Of a stretch of DNA of 7,353 nucleotides, positions 1 to 5,322 are shown piece after piece. Within the stretch, counting starts at the first letter, position 1; every line of letters begins with the position of its first letter. The position numbers and the translations under genes were made by a program. Below the pieces are notes generated by a model. That model had not been told where the DNA came from. It ran no database searches and was given only the letters and a program-made list of their open reading frames with translations. Origin of the DNA: an uncultured Desulfobacterales bacterium (lineage in GTDB: Bacteria > Desulfobacterota > Desulfobacteria > Desulfobacterales > JAFDCJ01); the NCBI GenBank assembly GCA_945787595.1, contig CALZJV010000646.1, positions 1 through 7,353 on the forward strand. The letters are read 5' to 3'.

Positions 1-1
1 C

Positions 2-160
2 GCGATCTATCTATTGGAGCCGAATAAGGCCGTGCCCCAAGACACAAGGACAAAATTGAAGGTAATTGAAAAGAAGGTTAAGTCGGGTGCGATCCAGGTG
101 GTGGACTTGCCGGTGGCCGCCGACCTGCACAACTACCTGAGAAAGACGTTTCCGAAGTAA
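2..160 (+). CDS. C-terminal end of a gene entering from the left; possibly a BMP-type substrate-binding protein
   Basis: An open frame runs from the first complete codon to a TAA at 158-160, giving 52 residues that begin AIYLLEPNKAVPQDTRTK and end in HNYLRKTFPK. No start codon is visible, so this is the tail of a longer gene. The stretch with AVPQD followed by a lysine-rich helix and SGAIQVVDLP is reminiscent of the C-terminus of BMP/Med-family periplasmic ligand-binding lipoproteins (a P-E/D-x-K helix, then a 'sGkikV' strand). That is a weak resemblance over few residues, and other periplasmic or helix-rich proteins could look the same. A hairpin terminator follows directly, so the transcript probably ends here and the next gene is a separate unit. 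Confidence 0.6.
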   Translation, partial: AIYLLEPNKAVPQDTRTKLKVIEKKVKSGAIQVVDLPVAADLHNYLRKTFPK

Positions 161-170
161 AAAACCCGGC

Positions 171-194
171 GGGGCACACGTAATGTGCCCTATT
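171..194 (+). terminator. Rho-independent terminator of the upstream gene
   Basis: A perfect 7-bp GC-rich stem, GGGCACA (172-178) with TGTGCCC (184-190), closes a five-base loop. It can be extended by a G-T pair (171/191). It begins 11 bases after the TAA stop and is preceded by an A-tract (159-164). The T tract after the stem is poor (TATTAGTT), so termination may be incomplete. Confidence 0.6.
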
Positions 195-301
195 AGTTCC
201 ATTAGCGTTGGCCTCCCATCCGGCTGAATAGGTCAGGTAGCCATTATTTCAACATGTTAACGGCAGTCTTAATTTTTCATTAAATCAAGAGGTTATGTGA
301 C

Positions 302-319
302 CATTCATGCCACTGAATG
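302..319 (+). repeat. Inverted repeat upstream of the sensor phosphatase gene
   Basis: Six-base perfect arms CATTCA (302-307) and TGAATG (314-319) flank TGCCAC, ending 32 bases before the ATG at 352. It could be an operator or a leader hairpin. The dyad is short enough to arise by chance, and I could not place a convincing -35/-10 pair beside it. The rest of 195-351 is AT-rich with nothing else I can support. Confidence 0.25.
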
Positions 320-351
320 AAAACCTAAAAAGAATGGGTTAAGGTTAAATC

Positions 352-2505
352 ATGCATATTCGTTGGAAACTTCTTCTAATTCTTCTGTGCATATCGCTTC
401 TTCCTGTGCTAATTTTACGTTGGAACGGGCAGCGGTCAATGCGAGAGTTGGGCGACGATCTGGCTGGCAGAACACGAAATGTATTGGTTCGAAAAACAAG
501 CCGGGAACTTAAAGACCTGGTTGATGAGCATGCCACCATTTTAAGTCGCGAACGGGATCTTATAGAATTGGCGCTTCAGGTTCAAGCATCGGAATTAGAA
601 AAAATTTTTGCAGATCGGACTATACAGCAAGATGGTATAAATACCTATGGCTTTGAATCTGCTGGTCGCAGGCCGATTGAAGCTGAGCCCATCAAAAGAC
701 CACTTTTCAGAAGAATGGGCATGATGGGTAACCACCCTATTGAAGTATCCTATGGTAAACAAGACTATTGGATTCCTGAGAACCTGAACAAAGCTGACTC
801 GATTGAAATTATCAATCGGCTATCGCGGATACTTCCGGTGTATCGCTCACTTGCGCAAAAATATCCAGATCTAATATTCTGGCAGCTTACCGCCTTTGAA
901 AATGGGGCCTCTGCAATTTATCCTGCTATTCAGGGAATTCCAATGATGCACAGAAAGCATAATGCGAATTGGTATCAGCTGGCAAAAGATAGAAAACAAA
1001 TTGCGTGGTCCAAACCGGCGATCGATCCTATAACCAACCAAATCGTATTTACTGTGTCGGCACCATTTTACCAGGCGGATGGAATTCTTATCGGTGCAAC
1101 CGCCATCGTCGTTCCGGTTGACACCCTGCTGCAGGAAGACGGACATATTGGTAAATTATCTGAAAATATTACCTCGCTGATTGTTCGACCCGAAAGGCGA
1201 TCCGATTCAGATATCCTCGGTATTCGAATCATAGCCCGAGAACAAATCCAAGAGAAGATGCATCATCACTGGCAGGCTTCGCTGGAAGAAGAATGGCTGG
1301 AAATTAAAGATACCCAGTCGATTGATCAGGTCATCACGGATCTGCAGAAGAATAAAACAGGTGTCAGAGAGGTTTCCTTCCTGGGCCAGGAAAGCCTCCT
1401 GGCTTACGGGGCCATCGATGATTACCAAACCGCCTTGCTGATTATTGTGCCCAAGGTGGATATTGTCGCCGAGGCTGTTTCCATGGAGACTTATGTGCAT
1501 GAGCGCATCGGCAAGCACATCATGATCACCGGCGTCATTCTCGCGGGCGTTGTGCTGGCGATTATCGTCCTTGCATTTATTCTATCGCACTCGGTGACGG
1601 AAAACATTTCCAAACTTGTGGCTGCCGCCCGCCGGGTCGCTTCCGGTGATTTCACCACCCGGGTTCGCATCCATTCCCGGGATGAGATCGGCGAACTCGG
1701 CCGGACCTTCAACAACATGATCCCGGCGCTCGAAGAGCGGGTGCGAATGAAACAGGCTCTGGACGTAGCCATGGAAGTTCAGCAAAATCTTCTGCCAACT
1801 GAAACGCCACAGGTCAAAGGGCTTGATATTGCCGGCCAAAGTCTTTACTGCGATGAAACCGGCGGAGATTTTTACGATTTTCTGGATATCGGCCGGCATA
1901 ACGCCTATCAGCTCGGGGTTGCTGTGGGAGATGTTTCGGGTCACGGGATCCAGGCGGCATTGTTAATGGCGACTGTCAGAGCATTTTTAAAGAGCCGAGT
2001 AAGGCAGCCGGGAAGCATCGCTGATATTATTGCCGACATCAATCGCCTCGTAGCCGACGACACCAGCGAGACCGGTCAATTTATGACGCTCTTTTATGCT
2101 GAAATTGATCCCCGCGAACGGATGATACACTGGGTGCGGGCCGGCCATGATCCGGCGATGCTGTATAACCCGGATACGGACACAATTGAGGAATTAATGG
2201 GAAAAGGCATAGCCCTCGGGGTTGACGGCGGTTCTGAGTATCAAGGTCAAATTATCAAAGGATTATCTCAGGGGCAGGTGCTTCTCATCGGTACAGATGG
2301 TCTCTGGGAGACTCGAAATGAATCGGGAGAGATGCTCGGCAAGGAGCGGCTTAAGGCCCTTATTAGGCGGTATGCTCATCTATCATCGAAACAAATGATC
2401 ACATCGATTATTGATGAGTTGCAGGCTTTTCGCAAATCAGTCAAACAGGATGACGACATAACCCTGGTTGTTATTAAAATAGATGATTCATATAGCTTGA
2501 GTTGA
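352..2505 (+). CDS. Membrane sensor phosphatase: periplasmic Cache-like sensor, HAMP, SpoIIE/RsbU-type PP2C
   Basis: A 717-residue protein. TM1 is at about residues 6-22 and TM2 at about 389-412, enclosing a periplasmic region of roughly 360 residues. Within it, residues 160-260 (WYQLAK, AWSKPAIDP, TVSAPFY, GILIGATAIVVP) read like a dCache sensor. HAMP spans about 413-465 (VASGDFTTRV, RDEIGELGRTFNNM). A helical linker AMEVQQNLLP (473-482) leads to the SpoIIE-type PP2C domain, about 490-712. Metal-binding positions are intact: D506 (GGDFYD), D527 (GDVSGHG), D649 (GTDG) and D700-D702 (QDDDIT). Such enzymes normally use Mn2+ to remove phosphate from a serine on a STAS-domain anti-anti-sigma factor; here a periplasmic ligand would presumably control activity through HAMP. 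No partner gene is visible. AAGG at 341-344, seven bases before the ATG, is a weak ribosome site. GC content rises sharply in the TM2-HAMP part. The ligand is unknown. Confidence 0.93.
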   Translation: MHIRWKLLLILLCISLLPVLILRWNGQRSMRELGDDLAGRTRNVLVRKTSRELKDLVDEHATILSRERDLIELALQVQASELEKIFADRTIQQDGINTYGFESAGRRPIEAEPIKRPLFRRMGMMGNHPIEVSYGKQDYWIPENLNKADSIEIINRLSRILPVYRSLAQKYPDLIFWQLTAFENGASAIYPAIQGIPMMHRKHNANWYQLAKDRKQIAWSKPAIDPITNQIVFTVSAPFYQADGILIGATAIVVPVDTLLQEDGHIGKLSENITSLIVRPERRSDSDILGIRIIAREQIQEKMHHHWQASLEEEWLEIKDTQSIDQVITDLQKNKTGVREVSFLGQESLLAYGAIDDYQTALLIIVPKVDIVAEAVSMETYVHERIGKHIMITGVILAGVVLAIIVLAFILSHSVTENISKLVAAARRVASGDFTTRVRIHSRDEIGELGRTFNNMIPALEERVRMKQALDVAMEVQQNLLPTETPQVKGLDIAGQSLYCDETGGDFYDFLDIGRHNAYQLGVAVGDVSGHGIQAALLMATVRAFLKSRVRQPGSIADIIADINRLVADDTSETGQFMTLFYAEIDPRERMIHWVRAGHDPAMLYNPDTDTIEELMGKGIALGVDGGSEYQGQIIKGLSQGQVLLIGTDGLWETRNESGEMLGKERLKALIRRYAHLSSKQMITSIIDELQAFRKSVKQDDDITLVVIKIDDSYSLS

Positions 2506-2577
2506 CTAAATAAAGCAATTTAATGGGGTTTCCAACTAAATCGCAAACAGGGTTCAGTGTTTACGCAATTTCGCATT

Positions 2578-2605
2578 GGAAATACGACAATTTCCCTTTG
2601 CAAAG
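2578..2605 (+). repeat. Adjacent small dyads after the sensor phosphatase gene
   Basis: GGAAAT (2578-2583) pairs with ATTTCC (2590-2595) around a six-base loop. Immediately after it is the perfect palindrome CTTTGCAAAG (2596-2605). The stem is AT-rich and lacks a T tract, so it is a poor terminator. It lies 72 bases past the TGA of the phosphatase gene and just before the GGDEF remnant, and may be decayed regulatory sequence. Confidence 0.25.
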
Positions 2606-2619
2606 AAAATTGAAAACGT

Positions 2620-2728
2620 GGCCGCTTGATATCATTTACAATTGACTTCAAACGACTGTTGACCTGATTTGGCCTATCGATATGGCGGAGAGGCGTTTGC
2701 TGTTATTTTGCCGGAATATGAAAACTAG
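2620..2728 (+). pseudogene. Fragment of a GGDEF (diguanylate cyclase) domain, frameshifted and internally deleted
   Basis: Two pieces of a GGDEF domain lie side by side in different frames. In the frame of 2620-2667, GRLISFTIDFKRLLT ends at TGA. This matches the family's 'plsllmiDIDxFKrlND' strand, but with residues missing around the DID. In the frame starting at 2663, YRYGGEAFAVILPE runs to TAG at 2726-2728. This matches the active-site hairpin 'RYGGEEFavilPe', with the motif changed to GGEAF. The intact family has about 35-45 residues between these motifs, including GHxxGD; here they are nearly adjacent, so over 100 bases have been lost. No N-terminal DxLTGLxNRR motif or C-terminal half was found. 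The fragment cannot make c-di-GMP. The next gene overlaps it in a third frame. Confidence 0.72.
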
Positions 2729-3137
2729 CAGAAGAATAAAAGTCCGGACCTGGTATGGTATGGGCGGTACCGTGATCATCGGCCCCGGCTTTTTAATAAA
2801 CTTGCTGCTACGCCAGGGTCTACTTAAAAATTCCCGCAATGCTCTGAGAGTTACCCACGAATTCGGCCATTTGCAAAGTGCACCCCTGGCTGTGCTATAT
2901 ACGGCGCTGAACTATACTGCCATTATTACAGCGAACCGGGCAAATCTATCAAATTTAATTCTTGTGTTCATCAGTACCCATGCGGCCTGGGAAATTATGT
3001 CGGAAATTCTTACTATTAAGAGCGACGCTCAATTCTATCATAATTGCTACGAAAAAGTTTCGATAATTCCCCGGGCCCTTTTCTGGTTCTCTGCTATCGT
3101 CCTTACCCTATTGGGCTGGATTATTCTCCTGCGATAG
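2718..3137 (+). CDS. Small four-helix membrane protein with HEFGH motif, function unknown
   Basis: The frame is open from an ATG at 2682 (151 residues). I prefer the ATG at 2718 (139 residues) because the first codons of the longer form overlay the GGDEF remnant in another frame. An ATG at 2760 is also possible, and none has a good ribosome site. Using 151-residue numbering, hydrophobic segments lie at about 30-43, 67-84, 90-108 and 128-150. Two features stand out. RVTHEFGHLQ has H59, E60 and H63 in the HExxH arrangement used by zinc metalloproteases, and STHAAWEIMSE in helix 3 places H100 and E104 as possible further ligands. The N-x-x-P-x-x-x-x-D-G motif of M50 site-2 proteases is absent, so I do not call it a peptidase. 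It probably sits in the inner membrane. The TAG stop is followed by a 321-base gap with no terminator I recognise. Confidence 0.7.
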   Translation: MKTSRRIKVRTWYGMGGTVIIGPGFLINLLLRQGLLKNSRNALRVTHEFGHLQSAPLAVLYTALNYTAIITANRANLSNLILVFISTHAAWEIMSEILTIKSDAQFYHNCYEKVSIIPRALFWFSAIVLTLLGWIILLR

Positions 3138-3286
3138 AGGCGGCTTGTGAAATATAGGCGCCCCCTTAGAGTTCAGCCCACCGCTGTATTAATAATGCAT
3201 CACAGGCACGGGAGAATCCTGTCATCAAACCTACCATAACTACCGCGTAATTTTTTTGCACTTTTGCAGCCTCAATTGGTAAATGC

Positions 3287-3303
3287 TGGATACTTTTTAT
3301 CCA
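3287..3303 (+). promoter_or_regulatory. Perfect dyad upstream of the sigma-54 promoter, candidate enhancer-binding site
   Basis: TGGATA-CTTTT-TATCCA is an exact inverted repeat with six-base arms, lying about 100 bases upstream of the -24 element. That is a usual distance for the upstream site of a sigma-54 activator, with an AT-rich, potentially flexible stretch (about 3344-3376) in between. Only one copy was seen, while such activators often use two. The rest of 3138-3400 shows no gene or remnant that I can recognise. Confidence 0.35.
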
Positions 3304-3400
3304 TTTCACCTCGAATTATCGCGACAAAGCGGATCATCGTTTAGCTATGAATCTATAATTAATATATAATTTTAGGTAGTTAAATAGCTTCCATAACCTT

Positions 3401-3416
3401 TGGCACTGCCCTTGCA
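3401..3416 (+). promoter_or_regulatory. Sigma-54 (RpoN) promoter driving the PilZ gene
   Basis: TGGCACTGCCCTTGCA matches the -24/-12 consensus TGGCACG-N4-TTGCA at every key position (GG at 3402-3403, GC at 3414-3415, correct spacing); only the G after TGGCAC differs. Transcription should start near 3427, giving a leader of about 32 bases before the ATG at 3459. Sigma-54 transcription needs an AAA+ activator, and none is encoded in this window. Confidence 0.85.
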
Positions 3417-3458
3417 TCTTCTATGCAGAATCAAAAGAAGAAAGTGGAGGGTTAAGAA

Positions 3459-3794
3459 ATGAAGGCTAATATAGAACGAAGAGCTTATGAACGCTGCAGC
3501 CATCAAGCTTCCGCTACCTGTGCATACTTTAATTCGGATAGATTTTACCATGTGGAAGCCACGAATCACAGTGAAGACGGGATTAATTTTTTTTCCGATT
3601 TTCCGCTGAAACTTGGGGCAAGCATTTACGTCAGAATAGATAGCTATTCACCCGAAGGTCACCTGATCGGCACTGGCGGTTGCAGAGGAGTTCGAAAAAT
3701 AGGTGTGGCTGAAGTTAAGTGGTGCAAGGAAATACCCGGTGCTTATGATGCATTTTACAGTATTGGTCTCAAATTTCACGAGCCAGCGGTTTAA
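3459..3794 (+). CDS. PilZ-domain protein, probable c-di-GMP receptor
   Basis: A 111-residue protein consisting of a single PilZ domain. Both c-di-GMP-binding signatures are present: RxxxR as R8-A-Y-E-R12 near the N-terminus, and NxSxxG as N36-H-S-E-D-G41. They are followed by the expected beta-barrel strands (KLGASIYVRI, GVAEVKWCKE, FYSIGLKF). The size is usual for a stand-alone PilZ adaptor, with no output domain attached, so it probably acts by binding a partner in the cytoplasm when c-di-GMP is present. The start is firm: GGAGG at 3446-3450 lies eight bases before the ATG. It is the first gene after the sigma-54 promoter and probably heads an operon with the next two (damaged) plus-strand genes. 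The only cyclase sequence nearby is the broken GGDEF fragment upstream. Confidence 0.9.
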   Translation: MKANIERRAYERCSHQASATCAYFNSDRFYHVEATNHSEDGINFFSDFPLKLGASIYVRIDSYSPEGHLIGTGGCRGVRKIGVAEVKWCKEIPGAYDAFYSIGLKFHEPAV

Positions 3795-3811
3795 AATCCG
3801 GGTTATAAATT

Positions 3812-3855
3812 CAGGGCTCCTGACCTCAATCGGAAAAACTTCTCTGGAGGCCCTG
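3812..3855 (+). repeat. Stem-loop between the PilZ gene and the next gene
   Basis: CAGGGCTCC (3812-3820) pairs with GGAGGCCCTG (3846-3855), giving nine base pairs with one bulged G and a loop of 25 bases. No T tract follows, so it is unlikely to be a simple terminator. It starts 17 bases past the PilZ stop and could serve as an mRNA-processing or 3'-stability element within the operon. Confidence 0.35.
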
Positions 3856-3868
3856 GTATATAAAGAAC

Positions 3869-3883
3869 CTACAAAATTTGTAG
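3869..3883 (+). promoter_or_regulatory. Perfect 15-base palindrome just before the likely start of the two-TM gene
   Basis: CTACAAAATTTGTAG consists of CTACAAA and its exact complement TTTGTAG around a central A. It ends seven bases before the ATG at 3891, and TATATAA at 3857-3863 lies just upstream. It looks like an operator that would block initiation or translation of the downstream gene, though no cognate regulator is present in the window. Confidence 0.4.
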
Positions 3884-3890
3884 CAAAAAT

Positions 3891-3945
3891 ATGCGTAAAT
3901 TCAAGATGCAACAGAGTTTATCAAAAATAAGTTTTGGTCTTTTTC
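3891..3945 (+). other. Out-of-frame N-terminus of the two-TM protein, ending at a frameshift
   Basis: From the ATG at 3891 the frame reads MRKFKMQQSLSKISFGLF, a basic head running into a hydrophobic segment. It then goes wrong at CTT TTT C (3939-3945). Skipping one base there joins it to the downstream frame as SFGLFAGAVVFHMV, a continuous transmembrane helix. The natural start therefore seems to be here, separated from the rest of the gene by a one-base change in or beside the run of five T. Neither ATG 3891 nor ATG 3906 has a clear ribosome site. Confidence 0.6.
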
Positions 3946-4500
3946 GCGGGCGCTGTCGTTTTTCACATGGTAGTAATGATTATCGATTATTTCCTGATGG
4001 TGAAGCCATTTTACATGGACCTGCGAGATAATTTTGTAAGCAATCTTTTTTCAGAACCGATGATGCCAATGATGGGGGCCTATGGGATTCTTTCATTAGG
4101 TCTATATCTTTTATGGGAAAAGACCCAGAAGGCCGTGCTACTCGTACGGGAAAAAGAGTTTCAAAGAGAAAATGTAGAAGCTGTCCTCAAATCTATGCAG
4201 CGCCTGACAGGCATGTTGGCCGAACATATTGCCTCCCAAAATTCAGAGATCATGGACTGGGTCGAACTTAGGAAAAGACTTGGCCATCCAATACCGGCAA
4301 AAGTGAGAAACCCGAGTAAGCAAATCGCCAAAGCCATCCAGTCAATGTCAGAGTTATCATTTGTAATTCCATATACAGACAATTGCCCTAATAATGCATG
4401 TGAATTTGAAAAAATTCTTTTCGACAAATTATACGATAATACGGATGTCAAATCCGAAAAAGAATATCCATTAGAACACAAAGCAGTGATCAATAATTAG
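3934..4500 (+). CDS. Two-TM membrane protein with cytoplasmic coiled coil, N-terminally frameshifted; function unknown
   Basis: The open frame follows a TAA at 3928-3930 and could begin only at TTG 3934 or ATG 3967, neither with a ribosome site; the preferred start is upstream, across a frameshift. Counting from 3934 (188 residues), TM1 is about 3-23, a short periplasmic loop contains KPFYMDLRDNF, and TM2 is about 43-61 (PMMPMMGAYGILSLGLYLLW). A charged helix at about 62-105 (EKTQKAVLLVREKEFQRENV) is probably a coiled coil leading into a helical cytoplasmic part. The tail from about 150 is polar, with two cysteines (C151, C156). The layout resembles the membrane input half of a sensor protein with no output domain. 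With the frame restored it would be about 202 residues. It lies 96 bases after the PilZ gene and 40 before the PP2C remnant, probably in one operon. Confidence 0.65.
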   Translation: MVFFAGAVVFHMVVMIIDYFLMVKPFYMDLRDNFVSNLFSEPMMPMMGAYGILSLGLYLLWEKTQKAVLLVREKEFQRENVEAVLKSMQRLTGMLAEHIASQNSEIMDWVELRKRLGHPIPAKVRNPSKQIAKAIQSMSELSFVIPYTDNCPNNACEFEKILFDKLYDNTDVKSEKEYPLEHKAVINN

Positions 4501-4540
4501 CAGTAGCTTTGTCATCAATAAGATAAAGCTGGGAACTAAG

Positions 4541-5094
4541 ATGGATTCGATGCAGAAAATACAAGTGTGCGTCAAGACTGATATCGGTTTAAAACGCGAA
4601 AAAAATGAAGACTGTTATCTTATAATTGAATATGGACAGGATAGCAGGGAATATGAGGATATGGGTACCACCCTATCGGTTATGGCTCTCTTATTAAGAA
4701 CAGGGCTCTGATCGCGCATGTAGGAGACAGCAGAATCTACAGGCTGCGCAGAAATGCGCTGGAACAGCTGACCGAAGATCATACGTTTGCACAGATCTTT
4801 CTTCGGAAAGGATATATAACACCAGAAGCAGCCGCCAAACACTCATTGCGTCACGTTATGACCCAGGCCGTGGGGCAGGGTATAGAAAACATTTTCATTA
4901 AGGTTGAGAAGGTTGAGAGGGGCGACACCTTCCTGTTGTGCAGTGATGGACTGCACGACATGATATCTGATACGGAAATCAAAGATGTGCTTTCGAAAAG
5001 TTATGCTTTGAAGGATAAATGCAACCGGTTGGTAGCCAAAGCACTGGAAATGGGTGGCAAAGACAATGTGACCGTAATCGTTATTCAGGTTTAA
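4541..5094 (+). pseudogene. Broken Stp/PrpC-type PP2C serine/threonine phosphatase
   Basis: Frame one (ATG 4541 to TGA 4709-4711, 56 residues) opens with the family's N-terminus, KTDIGLKREKNEDCYLI, including the metal-binding E23-D24. Only 16 residues later comes MGTTL. In intact enzymes these are several dozen residues apart, with the essential DGMGGH motif between; that motif is missing. Near 4675-4690 the reading shifts to another frame, which continues YGSLIKNRALIAHVGDSRIY (from about 4681), QLTEDHTFAQ, GYITPEAA, HVMTQAVGQ, CSDGLHD (Asp codon at 4945) and GGKDNVTVIVIQV, ending in tandem TAA codons. The second frame has no ATG or GTG that could begin a whole domain; its first ATG lies at 4858, deep inside, and a TTG at 4846 would give only 82 residues. 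The combined deletion and frameshift make an active phosphatase impossible. GGGA before ATG 4541 is a remnant ribosome site. Confidence 0.88.
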
Positions 5095-5097
5095 TAA

Positions 5098-5319
5098 TTA
5101 CTTTAATTTAGCCTTCTGGAAATGGATGGAACGAGTCTGTTTATCGATTAATACGGTGTCTGCTACTTCGCCATTTTGATTTACAATTTTTGCAAGATAA
5201 TAGCGCCCTTTGTTTTCCAGATCCTTTATGTCATAATTCTCCAAAAGATCAGTGCTGACCTCCCGGTCGATGATAAACCTGGCCGTACCGGTGCTCATAC
5301 CATCTAAAAATGAAAACAT
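5098..5319 (-). CDS. Small soluble protein of unknown function (73 residues)
   Basis: A 73-residue hydrophilic protein with no membrane segment or cysteine motif. Recognisable stretches are DGMSTGTARFIIDREVS, ENYDIKDLENKGRYYLAKIV and DTVLIDKQTRSIHF, suggesting a compact alpha/beta fold. I do not recognise the family. Its ATG lies three bases after the TAG stop of the zinc-ribbon-like gene and in the same reading frame, so the two are surely co-transcribed and probably translationally coupled. The upstream ribosome site is weak (TTAGG). Its stop is three bases from the stop of the PP2C remnant on the other strand, with no terminator hairpin between the converging genes. Confidence 0.65.
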   Translation of the reverse strand: MFSFLDGMSTGTARFIIDREVSTDLLENYDIKDLENKGRYYLAKIVNQNGEVADTVLIDKQTRSIHFQKAKLK

Positions 5320-5322
5320 GAC

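Noticed and set aside
11..202. Minus-strand 63-codon open frame over the left end
   Set aside because: It is antisense to the coherent C-terminal reading frame ending at 160 and runs through the terminator hairpin.
871..1944. Several minus-strand open frames inside the first phosphatase gene
   Set aside because: The plus strand encodes a complete, motif-bearing protein there; the antisense translations have no recognisable domain.
3703..3930. 75-codon plus-strand frame overlapping the end of the PilZ gene
   Set aside because: Half is an out-of-frame reading of PilZ, and the rest runs through the stem-loop, the palindrome and the start of the next gene.
3936..3948. Programmed +1 frameshift like that of the release factor 2 gene
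   Set aside because: There is no in-frame stop at the shift site and no Shine-Dalgarno-like stimulator before it; a mutation or homopolymer error is simpler.
4846..5094. Independent 82-residue gene
   Set aside because: It begins at TTG in the middle of a PP2C domain; the same frame upstream encodes VGDSRIY and QLTEDHT, so it is the tail of a broken gene.
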